The notes under the pieces: model-generated
What the model saw: only the letters and a program-made list of their open reading frames with translations
Told to the model about the DNA's origin: nothing
The model's database searches: none
From: Glandiceps talaboti
Lineage: Eukaryota > Hemichordata > Enteropneusta > Spengelidae
Length of the DNA stretch: 64,000 nucleotides
NCBI RefSeq assembly: GCF_964340395.1
Contig: NC_135558.1
Coordinates: 22,945,564-23,009,563 of the forward strand
Direction: 5' to 3'
Part shown: in pieces, positions 11,640-23,532 of the stretch
How positions within the stretch are numbered: the stretch's first letter is position 1
Layout: each line of letters begins with the position of its first letter
Position numbers and translations under genes: made by a program

Positions 11640-12480
11640 TGTTATTCTGCAGTTATAATGTTTCAAACTTATTGACAAAACTGGCCCTAGTAACCAATTA
11701 TTGTTTATATTGCAAATATGAATACTGGGAATGTTAGGCAAGTGAAAAAAGATTCCAAATATGTATTCAAATATGCCTTAGCAACAAAACTACACCAATA
11801 ACAACAGACAAATAATGGTGTATATGGCCAAGATAACAATTGGGTTGCCTAGGCCAATTAATAAACAACCAAAGTTGAATGCAAATATGGCCCGCAACAA
11901 TACCATGCAACAGCCAAACGATGGCATATATGGTAAAAGTAGCAATAAGCTGCTGCATTAATACCTTTACCTGATATGCTATCATTTGGCTAGGCTACCA
12001 GATAAACATAAGCAAACAAAATGCACAGTTTTGGCTACAATGCCATTGGTGCTATTTTTTTCAGTATATTATCATATATCTTGCACATGTTTACTAATCA
12101 AAAGGTGTATTATTTAATCAGTTGGTGGTCAATCTACTGTCATCAATATCTCGATCTATACAGTCTGATCTAATGTTAATACCATAACAAATGAAAAGTA
12201 CAAGTTTGTCAACTATTGATCTACTTCAACTGCCACAGATTTGCTGTATTCTGATTTGATGTACTTTTTCTGAAGTGTTGGGGTACAATGGTCACGATTG
12301 ATTTCAGATATAAGTTTTTGACCTAAAGTGGGTTTTTTAAACCCTAAAATGCATACATACCCAATGGGATCATCATGTTGTGAATTCAACTTCATCTACT
12401 TATCCCCAGAGGTATACCCAATAAATTTCAGCTCTATCTGTTCAGTATAGTTCTGGAATTATAGTTTTTTGACCAAACAA
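11640..12480. repeat. interspersed repeat, longer copy
   Basis: Contains 'ctacaatgccattggtgcta' near 12,037, the inverse of 'aatggcattgtagcac' at 59.75 and 63.45 kb. Near 12,425 it contains 'aaatttcagctctatctgtt' and 'ttttttgaccaaa', which match 60.55-60.62 kb in the same orientation. It appears to be a mosaic of the same family. No coding frame is supported. Confidence 0.5.
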
Positions 12481-12489
12481 ACACATTTT

Positions 12490-13420
12490 CAGCATAAGAA
12501 TATTCAGGAGTTCAGAACAAATACTGACAGAGGAGAACAGTTATCCCTATCTCAGAGTTTTTAAACAAATAGTGACAGAGGAGAACAGTTATCCCTATCT
12601 CAGAGTTCTTAAATAAATATTGACAGAGGAGAACAGTTATCCTTATCTCAGTTGTTAAACAAATACTGACAGATGAGAACAGTTATCTGTATCTTAGAGT
12701 TATTAAACAAATACTGACAGAGGAAAACATGTCAGTTATCTGTATCTTCGAGTTGTTAAACAAATACTGACAGAGGAGAACATGTCAGTTATCTGTATCT
12801 TAGAGTTATTAAACAAATAGTGACAGAGGAGAACATGTCAGTTATCTGTATCTTAGAGTTATTAAACAAATAGTGACAGAGGAGAACATGTCAGTTATCT
12901 GTATCTTAGAGTTATTAAACAAATACTGACAGAGGAGAACATGTCAGTTATCTGTATCTTAGAGTTATTAAACAAATACTGACAGAGAATAGTTATCCCT
13001 ATCTTTGAGTTCTTAAACAAATACTGCCAGATAAGAACAGTTATCCCTATCTTAGAGTTTTTAAACAAATACTGACAGAGGAGAACAGTTGTCTGTATCT
13101 TAAGAGTTCTTAGACAAATACTGACAGAGAACAGTTATCCTTATCTCAGTTGTTAAACAAATATTGACAGATGAGAACAGTTATCTGTATCTTCGAGTTG
13201 TTAAACAAATACTGACAGAAGAGAACAGTTATCTGTATCTTAGAGTTATTAAACAAATACTGACAGAGAACAGTTATCTGTATCTTCGAGTTGTTAAACA
13301 AATACTGACAGAAGAGAACTGCAGTTATCTGTATCTTACAGCTATTGAACAAATACTGACAGAGAACAGTTATCCATATCTCAGAGTTCTTAGACAAATT
13401 CTGAGAGAAGAGAATAATAG
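12490..13420 (+). repeat. 48/53-bp minisatellite, about 18 copies
   Basis: Unit 'acaaatactgacagagga' then 'gaacagttatc...tatcttagagttatta'. A 53-bp subtype carries an extra 'catgt' after 'gaa' and clusters at about 12,725-12,965. Shorter units lack 'ggagaa'. A 131-codon plus frame and a 128-codon minus frame cover the 3' half but simply read the repeat and flanking unique sequence. Confidence 0.93.
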
Positions 13421-13429
13421 AATCCCACA

Positions 13430-15950
13430 CCTTAAATGGGCTGAGATGGAATATCTCACAATAAGTGTGATATTTTCCATCTCTGCCCATTGGTGTATGG
13501 GATTCTTGTCCCTTTTTATGGCAGGAAAACAAGTTAAAACCAGGTTATTACTGATTTAAATAACAACACCAAGGACATCTTTACTTTGTGTGTATGTTTT
13601 GTGTAACTCTGCAAAAACATATAGTTCCTTTAATTCACATTCATAACAACTAATTCCAGATATCACATCGTAATATTCAGATCAAGGCTTCATTGACCTA
13701 TATACTGCTACTTGTAGTACTAGACAACCTAAATTTGTAAACATTGTTGCAATATACGTGCGCAGAGTATGACCGAAAATTCTATGGTTGTTACCGGAGC
13801 TCGAGGCACACAACAGGATGGTTCACGATGACCGCATAATATTGCTATTGCATGCATGTTTACAATTAATTGATTGCTCTGACAACTTGTAGTCATTGCC
13901 ATTTCTCCGGTTGCACTTCATATAGTCAGTGAGTCACAGGTATGGGTACCGTACCCACGGTGGCTTGATCATTACAAAGTCTGTTGCGAGCTGGTTTGAA
14001 CGCGAGTAATCTTTCACCTGAAGTGTTGTCTCTGTGTGTGGGTGAACAATCGATATGTTCCGAGGGGAATTCTTCGATCATAACAAAAATGCGTGCGAAA
14101 TATGGAACATATAACCAATCAGCAATAGGTTTATAAAACAAAATTTGACTTGCACATTGATACAGAGTGTGAGACCAATTTGTTCTCACACTGGCTGTCC
14201 CACACTCAGCTTGCAGGAATGTTCCATGACAAATACTTACATAGGCAGCTTGAGAATATGGATAAATGAAGGAATTGGTTAATTAGGACTGGAGACAATA
14301 GATATATAATGAATCCCTTACATTTATATGAGGTCTATCAGAACTTGCCAATACTCCATACATGTACATCTCTGAATAGCAAAAATGCAAAGATGTTTAC
14401 TGTACATGAGGCTTCCAGTTTACAATGGGTATTAAAGTTTTCCTATATTGATGATCTGCTATCAAAATGTGGATAAAACTGTAATAATATAAATCATGTA
14501 TAGTTGCTAGTGTATTGGTATGGTATTCTCCCTAGGATAGAATACTACAAGGACAGTGGGTAATTAGCATAATATTTACAAGTTAATAAGAGTGGTAATT
14601 TGCATAATAATGTGCTCAGGACAGGAGAACTCTTTGGAAGTACAGCAAAAACTAGGTAAATAATAGTGGTAATTTGCATAATTATTTGCACAGGACAGTA
14701 GAACTCTTTAGAAGTACAGTGAAAACTAGATAAACAGCCAATTGGGTGGCAAACATAGTGTTTGCACTATTATGTTTTAGCTACAGTGGGGCCAAACGCC
14801 AAGGTATTTGGATTGCATAGTCAAAAGCATTACAAAGTCTTACACAAAGAATTTTAGTTTTGTAATTAATTGCTGTTAGTGAAGTTAAGTAGTTACCCCT
14901 ATGGAATATGGCCCCATACAGGTTTATAAATGGAAATGTTTCTTTCCCAAGGTAGCTGGTCACAGATGACAAATTTATACAAGTTACAAGTATTGACTTC
15001 TCAAATGAGTGTCTTAAAATTTCTTGCATTTGTAATTAACACCCTTTAGGAGTCAGCACCTTTTGGTAAATCATTTGCATTTGTTTTTTATGTCACTAAA
15101 TGTGTATTTGCTTTGTAATGATACTGTACTACTCTTGATATAGTATTCCACATTATAGATTTTGTTTTAGGTCAATAAATGTGTTTACCTTGTAATGATA
15201 CTGATAGTACTGATCCCAGGGGTTTACATCACTTTTTGATTAAAAGGGTCATTTGAAACCATGTTCTGAAAATTTGGGTGTCCCAACTGCAAATCTTGGG
15301 TTATCACAAAATCAAGAATTAATGTTTGTTAAATTAGGTAATATTAACCAAGAACAGAATTGAAATGATTTGAATTCAATTGGCAAATGAAAAAACAATA
15401 CTATTTTTACGTCCAGTCTTTATTGTACAAAGTAATTAGACAACAGCATTGTTATACATATAGTTTGTAGTTTACATTTTACCTTCAAACCTTCTAGCTG
15501 CACTCCAGGAAATTCAAATTCATCTATGGCAGGGCCAACAGGTATGATAAACATTAATCTGTTCAATCTTAGAGGATTCAGTCTATGTTTGGCCCATTTG
15601 CTGGGTCACTGTCCTCAACATATTGGACATTGAAAGCAATTTTCTTGTGTATCGTTAAGTTTAATCGAACATAATACCATATTTGTCACTTCCATGTATC
15701 TGGTCTAAAACTTAGATTTTGAATGTACCCTTTCAGTGCATTCTTCGAACTCCATGACGATTTTGGGCCGTTTGTAATAGGTAATCGTCTAAACCGTTCA
15801 AATTTGAGCAATGCCATGCATAATGTCGGTAACTTCAATACATGGCAAGGGGATCCCTTTTAGCCATTACATGATAAACAAACGTAATTGAGCAGCATAT
15901 GATTTTAGATAATCATGCACTCTTCCCTTGAGGTTAACACTCGTTGGCTA
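13430..15950. other. non-coding stretch with one small duplication
   Basis: No gene is recognised. A segment of about 65 bases with 'gtggtaatttgcataat' and 'agaactctttggaagtacag' occurs twice in tandem (about 14,589 and 14,664). A minus frame at 13,926-14,189 has no recognisable domain. Confidence 0.45.
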
Positions 15951-16780
15951 TATACATTATGAGCACAGTCAGTTATTAAAAATCAAGCCAACTAGTCATG
16001 CCTATCACAGACGCATTGTTGTAAATTTACACATGGCTACAATGTTCACAAGCATTATTTTTGGAGGGCATATCACTTTTACTGAATGGCAGCCATATTT
16101 GTGGTTAAAAATCATTATTTACTGCATAACTGAAAAACTGTAATACATATAAAGATTCCATGCACATGTGTATCTTGATATTATCAGGAACGAGCTATCT
16201 TCAGAGTCCTTGACCTACAGGGGTAATTATCAAAATCAAGCCAATTCTTACCTATCACAGACACATTGTAGTATTTACACATTACCAATTGCTCTTAAAT
16301 CATGTTTACAAGTAAAAGAACTATAGGCATGCATTTAGTTTTGGTGCTTTTATGTAATTTTTGCCCATATTTATAGTAAACAATCACTATTTAATACTGC
16401 ATAACTAAACAACTTCAGCATAGACATTATTCATAGACCATCAAATTTAAGCTATTAATGACATATTGCAGAATATACTTTGTAGCAATTACATGTGGTC
16501 AATATCTTTTAGATAATGCCATAATGCAGAATCAGATATTACACAATGCATTACTTTTAGTACTCATATAGTTTACTCAATGGCAGCCATACAGTCATGA
16601 TTGCATTGCCAGGTTTAAACTTTAAATTTTAGACATAGACCTTTGACCTTTGACCTTGATCTTCAGGTTCAATTACTGAAATGCAGCAATCCCCTTCATT
16701 ATCACAGACACTTTGCAGTATTTATTTGTTGCCACCAATTTCTTTAAGTGATGTCTCCATTCAGTCACATTTGAGGGGGG
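15950..16780 (+). repeat. degenerate tandem repeat of about 230-450 bases, three copies
   Basis: The series 'aatcaagcca...tatcacagac.cattgtagtatttacaca' recurs near 15,980, 16,235 and (weaker) 16,690. Each is followed by 'ggcagccatat' or 'gcccatattt' and 'actgcataact'. The copies are diverged and old. A G-homopolymer follows at about 16,777-16,794. Confidence 0.55.
16644..16656 (-). promoter_or_regulatory. perfect DR1 nuclear-receptor-type site
   Basis: Plus-strand TGACCT, one base, TGACCT. On the minus strand this is AGGTCA-A-AGGTCA, the DR1 arrangement bound by RXR, HNF4 and COUP-TF type receptors, with a third weaker half-site adjacent. It lies far from any recognised promoter and inside an old repeat, so function is only a possibility. 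Confidence 0.3.
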
Positions 16781-17304
16781 GGGGGGGGGGGGGGCTATGT
16801 GTACTATGAAGACTTGTTGGTATTTTAACACAGTGTACCGTGGCACATTATTGACAACTGAATAATTACCCTCAAATTGCAATGCCAGTCGCTGATAAAA
16901 CTGTGAGTGCAGTAAATTTATTTTGGGTAATATTTGATATTAAGTATTGTATATGACAGGTGGAAATATTGTGGGGCTGATGATCATGCATGCATGGTGG
17001 CCATTAATAAAGTTATAGTACTTTAACATGAAGAGAAGAATGTCCTAAACATAGATCCATGACCCAACACTGATGGCTTTATAATAACGTTGGTAATTCT
17101 ATTGGTAACAGAAAATAGAAAACTATCAGGATATGTAACACAAGACAGAACTGAATGTGTCGCGTATAAACATTTTTTGAAAACAGTTAGAAGCCTTTAA
17201 TTATCATGTTTATTAGTACTAGACTATCATGTGAGTGAGTTCAAGTGAGTGAGTGTCACTTGAACCTGAAAAATATTTGTTCTGTTTAAATATTCCTATT
17301 CATT

Positions 17305-17740
17305 TACAGTCGTTATCACGTTTTCGTTGTTCCTCACATTATCTTCGTGTAGAAACAGACAGAAAATTTAATATTGAAAGAAGTCAGCGTATATGTTTAT
17401 ACTTTGTGATTCCGGCAATGTAGAAAATGAGTTTCATTTCCTCCTGGTTTGTTCCTTTTTCAATCATTACAGAGATAAGTATATTCCTTATTTCTATTTT
17501 AACCCTCCCACTGAACGTAAATTGATAGATTTAATGACTTCACCCGATACTGTTATTATTCAAAAGTTAGCTGTATATGTATTCCATGCTATGAAGCTAC
17601 GTAAGGAAGTGCATGCCGTTGTCTGAGTGTTATGTATATTCTTTCATTTTCTCCTGCCATGTTTGTGGGTAAATTATTTGTACATTGTATTTTGGGCCGA
17701 TGGCCTTTAACTACACTAATAAAAGACCATATATATATAT
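17305..17740 (+). mobile_element. LINE (non-LTR retrotransposon) 3' end, frameshifted relic
   Basis: The frame from about 17,305 reads SLSRFRCSSHYLRVET, then ERSQRICLY. After a 2-base shift near 17,403 it continues CDSGNVENEFHFLLVC and ends with a stop at 17,624-17,626. The R..CxxC....vEnE.HFl..C pattern is the C-terminal Cys/His motif found downstream of reverse transcriptase in several animal LINE clades. The 3' tail carries a small stem 'ggccgatggcc' near 17,696 and 'aataaaa', then an AT microsatellite. The reverse transcriptase and endonuclease are missing, so this is a 5'-truncated dead copy. The clade cannot be fixed. Confidence 0.7.
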
Positions 17741-17829
17741 ATAAAAAATATATATAAAGACTATCATGTATCATTGTTTATACCAACGTCTTTTCCTACG
17801 TCTTACAAAAACTGGTTGTTTGACACTGC

Positions 17830-18498
17830 TGTACACTATATACTATACTTATTCAAGTAGTGTTTTAACATGTTATGAGAGACTGTAATAAGAATTGTAA
17901 TGAAATGTTGTTGTTGAATATAGCCTCAGTCCAGTCAGTGTGTTGTTGGGCAGTCGAGTCAGTGTATCGTAGCAATAAAGTGAGATCGTTGGATCACTAC
18001 ATTTGTTGTAGATTAAGTGCAAAGAGTCATGAACTTCAAAAATTTACCTCAAACAATTATGATTAGCACCAAAACTGTAAGTCAAGCACTACAAAAAAAA
18101 ATATTTTTCCTACATTAGGAGTAAAGTCTGCAGTGCAGATCTCAGCCCATAATACTTATGATTGAGATTCAGATTCACATTGCGATTTTCTGTTGATGAG
18201 ACATATAGGACTAGCTTTATATTGTCCTCCATTGTGGATCTGATTCTAAAACTGATACTCCCATGCTGAGACCAACTTTATCATTTTTGGAATACAGTAC
18301 GTCCCATGCTTTACAAGTGGAAGTCCATAAACTCATGATTAGTATCACCTTGAAGCTACATGTACAGTGTAAATGGGCCACCGATGCTCAATCTTGATAT
18401 TTCAGGATGTTATCCTTCCATAAAAGCTTTCTGAGAAATTAGACATGAGATATTCTCATCAGTAACTATGAGGAAACTACACATCTCAAATTCTCAAT
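17830..18498. other. non-coding, nothing recognised
   Basis: Unique AT-rich sequence between the LINE relic and the hAT-like element. No supported coding frame. Confidence 0.4.
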
Positions 18499-18504
18499 AC
18501 AATT

Positions 18505-19703
18505 CAGTGATTGGGAAGTCAACGCGCCCCGTGCCATAGTCGCATTTAATTGAAAATTGGCACATTGAAATCGACTTCTTGGCACCCACAAAGGCGCATT
18601 GTGGCTAACAGTGAAATTTAGACACTTCAGTAATGGAGTGCCGATTCGGTAGAGGCGAAGTACGGAAGTACATTGTAAACCCAACTCACGTCAGCTGTTT
18701 GAAATGATGCCCCCACACTTCGTCTTTTGCAAAGCAAATCTGAATACTTATACTGTTTCATGTCCATGTTTTACTATTTGAATACACGATACACGCATGA
18801 CCATTCCCCGGGTATAGTGAAACAGATCAAACCAATACGATTCAAGATATTCAAATTAGTATGCCCTTTGATGACCTTGCCTGACCGTCACTGCATTCAT
18901 CATGCATGAGAAAAGACGTCAACTCCTTGAATGAATGTTACAATCAGTGATTATGATCACCGATGTTTTAGAATAAATACTTAAAGCATAAATTTATCAA
19001 CACAATTACTAATCTTGTAGGTAACAACTCAAATCGCTACCACAGAAAACTACTGCCGCGATGTCCACTTTTCCGTGTCAGGCTTACAACGGTTGCATGG
19101 CTTCATACGATACGGACTTACGGTTCACGACTTGAACATGCTTCCCTACTGTACAAACAATAACAAGCAGAAATATTACTTTACTTATTTATGTATTTAA
19201 TTTTCATGTGACTACATAAGAACACTTTTACTTTCGTACCCCTATAGACCCTATCAGAAATAGGCTCTCACCACTACATTGTGAGTGACTATTACGAGTT
19301 TGACTTGAGGGTAAAGGTCTCAAAGACCATAACTTTGAGGAATCCTTAAGGAAATTTCATGACAAAAAGAGGCTAATAAAAACCTCTGTTAAATAGAGAC
19401 TCGTATATCCCTGTGCTCATCATTGTTTGGATTTTGTTATAATAGTTATTAACTGTTATGTAATGACCTGTGATTGAAAGATGCATCTCTCACATTTGAA
19501 ACCTCCATATGTGTGAGCTCATATTTTGTCAATAAAACTGTAGAATTGATGGTTACTTCATTTTAACTTTATTGTTGGATCATGAATGCTAACTTGAGCC
19601 CATTAGAATTTCTGAATGGCCCATTGAAATTGAAAGTAGCCCATTCATTTTTGCTGGAATGGGGCCATTGTCACATTGGTGTTTTGAGACTTCCCAATCA
19701 CTG
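18505..19703. mobile_element. non-autonomous hAT-like DNA transposon, about 1.2 kb
   Basis: The ends form a perfect 16-base terminal inverted repeat: CAGTGATTGGGAAGTC at 18505-18520 and its reverse complement at 19688-19703. Both are directly flanked by the same 6 bases, ACAATT (18499-18504 and 19704-19709), a target-site duplication. Ends beginning CAGTG are typical of hAT elements, though most hAT families make 8-base duplications, so a 6-base one would point to a less common subgroup. The interior has no transposase frame. It is a passenger that would need an enzyme supplied from elsewhere. Confidence 0.75.
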
Positions 19704-19709
19704 ACAATT

Positions 19710-20720
19710 ATTGTGTAATAATCAGGACAAATTGTGGTCATAATGTGTCACCCAAAATAGTTTAAACTATTTTTCAAATATTAGTTTGTTTGTTTTCAAA
19801 GAAGGAAAGGCAATGGTAAAATTAGATATATATTGTATCAAACTACATATACATATAAATTTGCCCTGTCCACGTACCGATAAATATAATAAAACAACTT
19901 ATTGAGAAGCATTGTATGACTCTCAACTCATCATCAATACAGGTGTGCTTAATATTTAGATTAATGCAAGAAGTCTTTCATTTAGTCATGATTGTTTTCC
20001 TGTGTATCACAGATAACTTTAGTAAAACTAGATTTATATTTCATGTAAATTATTTCAATATGCCCATTTTCATATTTTAAATATTTTATTGTGCATTCAA
20101 TTAAGTAGACCAACTCTTCTGCACTAAGTACTAGACAATTTAAACTTTGCTGGCTTGCCAAGTCAGTGGAGACTGCATGCTTTCAACAAAACGCCATTAT
20201 CTTGACTGTTGCTATGGGTATGGTTTATTGCTATACATACATTTGTCCATTTTGAATGTTTATCCACATTTTAGCTAATAGTCACAGGCATCATTATCTC
20301 CAAGCATGGGTATATATTGACAATGTGTTCTAGAAGTCTATCTTTCCATATAAACATAGGTCATGATTAAAATTATAATGGTGGGACTCAAAATTAACTT
20401 TACTGACTACTTGTCCATCAGGCAAGTGAACTACAATTGTCATAAGGGCAAACCTACTTGCCCACAGTATTTCATGATTATCAATCTCTAATAGTTACCA
20501 ATAGTTCATTACATTTAATTGTGCATCAGTGTTGGTCGTCTTGACCTCTGTCCTTTTGTCAACCAGTGTTTAGTTGCATGGGCTGGCTCAAACAGATGAA
20601 TAGCTAGCAGGGCCATGTAAGGGTATTTGCATTAGCATATTAAGTGTTTCTTATCAAGACTATAGATCTCCAGTCAGATTTTATTATGTTCATACATGGT
20701 CCCCTTTCATAGCATGCAGT
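19710..20720. other. non-coding with a fragment of the interspersed family
   Basis: Near 20,200-20,290 the motif 'cttgactgttgctatgggta' recurs in the same orientation as in the Notch introns. Otherwise unique AT-rich sequence with nothing recognised. Confidence 0.45.
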
Positions 20721-21053
20721 TCAAAGGGCTAGATATTTAATAATAATATTTCTGCCACCATTCAAGATGTTATGAAATCTTGCTTTATGATGGAAGAAGA
20801 GGAAAGGCCACAACTCTCTCTGAGCTTTATTTCTGATATTAGCTGGAGCAGTTTTACTGCTGGAGAATTTCAATTCCTTGTCCTGACAACTTACAATGTC
20901 AAAGTCATTATTCCTTAAGGGAATTGAAAAGTGTTGAATAAACTGTTGTAGTTCATCACTACCATGAACAATCAATTGATCTCTTTCATCTCTTGGCCAC
21001 AGTGAAATATCAAACACTGTTGATGCTGAAGATACTACACTTTGCAGGAATGG
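20721..21053 (-). pseudogene. hAT-type transposase-like fragment
   Basis: The minus frame from about 21,053 reads VSSASTVFDISLWPRDERD, later DELQQFIQHFSIPL, and then ELWPFLFFHHKARFHNIL before its stop. The order 'VFD..WP', 'G..EL..f..HF...L' and 'lW..l......fpNiL' resembles the region before the C-terminal dimerisation segment of hAT-derived proteins such as ZNF862-like ones. No DDE catalytic core or zinc finger is visible, so it is a decayed piece. It lies 1.3 kb from the hAT-like element at 18.5-19.7 kb but outside that element's ends. Family assignment is by pattern only. Confidence 0.45.
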
Positions 21054-21899
21054 ATTAAATCTTTATTAAATCTTTCTATTTTTAACAATAAAAAAAAACT
21101 TGCATGAAGTACAATGTCATAGTACATATAATTACACCTGGATTGTCTAATAGGTATTTCCCCATATCTCTATACAGTAAGATAAATATGTCCCTATTTA
21201 CAAATCAAAAGCACTCCTCTCCTCTGAGTAGCTCTGTGGCAAGGTCAGGAGTAACATCTTTTTCACTCAGTTGCTCGTGTGAGGATTATTTTTCATCATC
21301 ATAAACTGGTTTCACTTGTTTATAAATTAAAAATCCAAAGTGAATTCCAAATCCTCATCCATATGGCCACTTTAATGTATTCATTTGAGTTCATTCATGT
21401 GATTCAGAATCAGATATACATTTGTCAACATTATAAATTGGTTTTATTCTTTTGATATATGATCATGTTCATATTTACAGTGCTGAAGATATGAAATTCC
21501 TAGCAATCTATTTTAAACCTGAGAATTATATTGATGACTGTACTTTGTATGATAGAGTTATTGAAATTAGTGGGGGCCTGTACACTAGGTAATGTATAAT
21601 GAAGTGGTATGTTTGTATGAATAAATGGAAAGACTGGCCAGTCGATGTGTTTGTGGTATAATTTGGAAGTACATAGTCAATAGCCACTCAGGAAATATTT
21701 ATTCTAAGATTCAGTTGAGTATTTCTCTGTGATGTCATTTCTTCATTAAAGTACATGTTGACAAAATGGATCAATCTGATTCTGAATTTGAGATTTTCAA
21801 AAATCTTACTTTCCAAAATTTGTTTACTGAAAAAAGTTTTTTGGCAGCTTTATGGCACATGTTCTTTAATAAATTTTACTCATCTTCGCAGAATTCTAG

Positions 21900-22196
21900 A
21901 AGTCTTGAAGATGCATATAATTTGTTCTCATATTTGGTATGCTGTCTTTCAGCCTGTTAAATGTTGCCTCTTCTTTTTATCCCCATTTGAACTTAGTGTC
22001 TTTTCTTGTAAGTTCTCTCAGTGGTGGTGACGTCAGTGCTGTGTATTTCAGTATGAATTTGATAGGCAGTCTAGCTGTCATACCAAGGAAATCTTTGGAT
22101 CTGTTGGTTTGCTCTCTTTCACTGCTTTCACTTTTTCTGGTGCTGGTTTCAGTCCTTTGTTGGTGAATTTGCATCCATAGAATTCTTACGCTATTT
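21900..22196 (-). pseudogene. Ty3/Gypsy retrotransposon pol relic (end of reverse transcriptase)
   Basis: On the minus strand from about 22,185 one frame reads EFYGCKFTNKGLKPAPEKVK. After a frameshift near 22,085 another reads KDFLGMTARLPIKFI, then PLRELTRKDTKFKW, a stop codon, and ATFNRLKDSI. This is the order seen at the reverse transcriptase-RNase H junction of Ty3/Gypsy elements. At least one frameshift and several stops make it non-functional. The host sequence upstream is interrupted by a SINE. Confidence 0.75.
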
Positions 22197-22311
22197 TGGA
22201 TGTGTGTGCCATGGGTGTGTAAACAACTTAGTCAGAAATAAGTGTTGTCAGAGGCAGAGTGGTTAAGCCATTTGCCTCGTGCCACTACAGTCAGAGTTTG
22301 AACCCATTCAT
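22197..22311 (+). mobile_element. tRNA-derived SINE, copy 2 (short)
   Basis: Carries the A-box-like 'gaggcagagtggttaagcc' and a mutated B-box 'agtttgaaccc'. It shares a leader 'gtgtgtaaacaactta' with copy 1 at 3,136-3,150. It sits between the gag and pol pieces of the Gypsy relic, so it inserted after that element or marks a deletion joint. Confidence 0.65.
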
Positions 22312-22315
22312 TTTT

Positions 22316-22627
22316 TTAAAGTTTTTCGTAACAGAGCCTGGTTTATAATATATTGTTTGGATAATGTGATCTGATATCCTATTGTCACATATTGTTGCTC
22401 CACATTCACATATCAGTGATTTTTCTGTCAATCTAGATGTATAACTCTGCTGTAAGTTTCCCCCGGCTCTTGGTTGATCTTCAGAAATAGATATTTAGCA
22501 TAATGCTCATTTTTCTGTGATGTGAAGTAATTGTTCGGTTTAGTTCTTAATTTCTCATATTTATCACCATTTTCTGGGTCTGGTAGGCTAGGCTGGTTGT
22601 TAGCCCAGTTGTCTCTTTACCCCTACA
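22316..22627 (-). pseudogene. Ty3/Gypsy gag-like relic
   Basis: The minus frame from about 22,627 reads KYEKLRTKPNNYFTSQKNE, then FLKINQEPGETYSRVI, before a stop near 22,437. The pattern 'Y..L...Yf.p..N......F....Q..gEt....i..L' is that of the capsid region of Ty3/Gypsy gag. Orientation and order (gag upstream of pol) match 21,900-22,196, so both are probably remains of one element with most of pol lost. Confidence 0.6.
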
Positions 22628-22999
22628 TGTAGATTACAATGGCATCTTTAATAGACACTTGGACAGACGACACCACATCATACCTAGCACTACTGAACCT
22701 TATCAGTAGAGCTAATAACCCCAGATATAGCACTCTTTTAGTTTGCGTTCTAGAATTTCAAAAATTTGTATAGATGCAAGGGGGAAACCTTTACATGTTA
22801 AAATAGCACCAGAAAGCAACTGCATTCTTTAGTCCAAAATCTCCAGCAATTGTACCCACCCCAACTTAGCTCCCTCAAACTTTGATTCAACTTGTACTTG
22901 ACTAATTTCCAATTTATTAACTACTAGAGAATGTTACCTTTTACTTTTGAAAAAATGTTATGAGAAAATTTAATTTCAAAATAAAAAAATTGGTTTTGT

Positions 23000-23248
23000 T
23001 TGTTTGTATGTATGTATGTATGTATGTATGTATGTATGTATGTATGTATGCATGCATGCATGCATGTATGTATGTATGTATGTATGTATGTATGTATGTA
23101 TGTATGCATGTACGCACGTATGTATGTATGTATGCATGTATGTATGTATGTATGTATGTATGTATGTACGCACGTATGTATGTATGTATGTATGTATGTA
23201 TGTATGTACGCACGTATGTATGTATGTATGTATGTATGTATGTATGTA
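23000..23248 (+). repeat. ATGT microsatellite with periodic ATGC and ACGC variants
   Basis: Long (ATGT)n with (ATGC) runs and three 'acgcacgt' interruptions (about 23,111, 23,168 and 23,208). It is followed by (ATCA)n. Overlapping Cys/Tyr/Val and His/Thr/Tyr frames in all phases are artefacts. Confidence 0.97.
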
Positions 23249-23274
23249 TCAATCAATCAATCAATAAATCAATC

Positions 23275-23451
23275 AAAGAGATTTATATAGCGCCAAACTC
23301 CACTACGTAGCAATGTTCAATGGCGCTTTACAAAAGTGTGGATATATAGAGGTGTCAGTAGGCTCTGCTAAACAAATAAGTCTTGATGCGCTTCTTAAAA
23401 ATATCAAGGCTGGGTGACTGGCACACTTCTCGAGGGACATTGTTCCAAGCG
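23275..23451 (+). repeat. interspersed repeat with 'tatagcgcc...ggcgcttta' stem
   Basis: 'tttatatagcgccaaac' at about 23,282 pairs with 'ggcgctttac' at about 23,322 to form a short stem-loop. The block continues to 'gggacattgttccaagcg'. Sequences of the form 'tttatatagcgc' are common in marine invertebrate genomes. It is embedded between two ATGT tracts. Confidence 0.5.
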
Positions 23452-23532
23452 TATGTATGTATGTATGTACATGTATGTATGTATGTATGTATGTATGTAT
23501 GTATGTATGTAGTATAGTATAGTATTGTATAG

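Noticed and set aside
18466-18684. 72-codon minus frame
   Set aside because: It crosses the left inverted end of the hAT-like element and has no recognisable domain.
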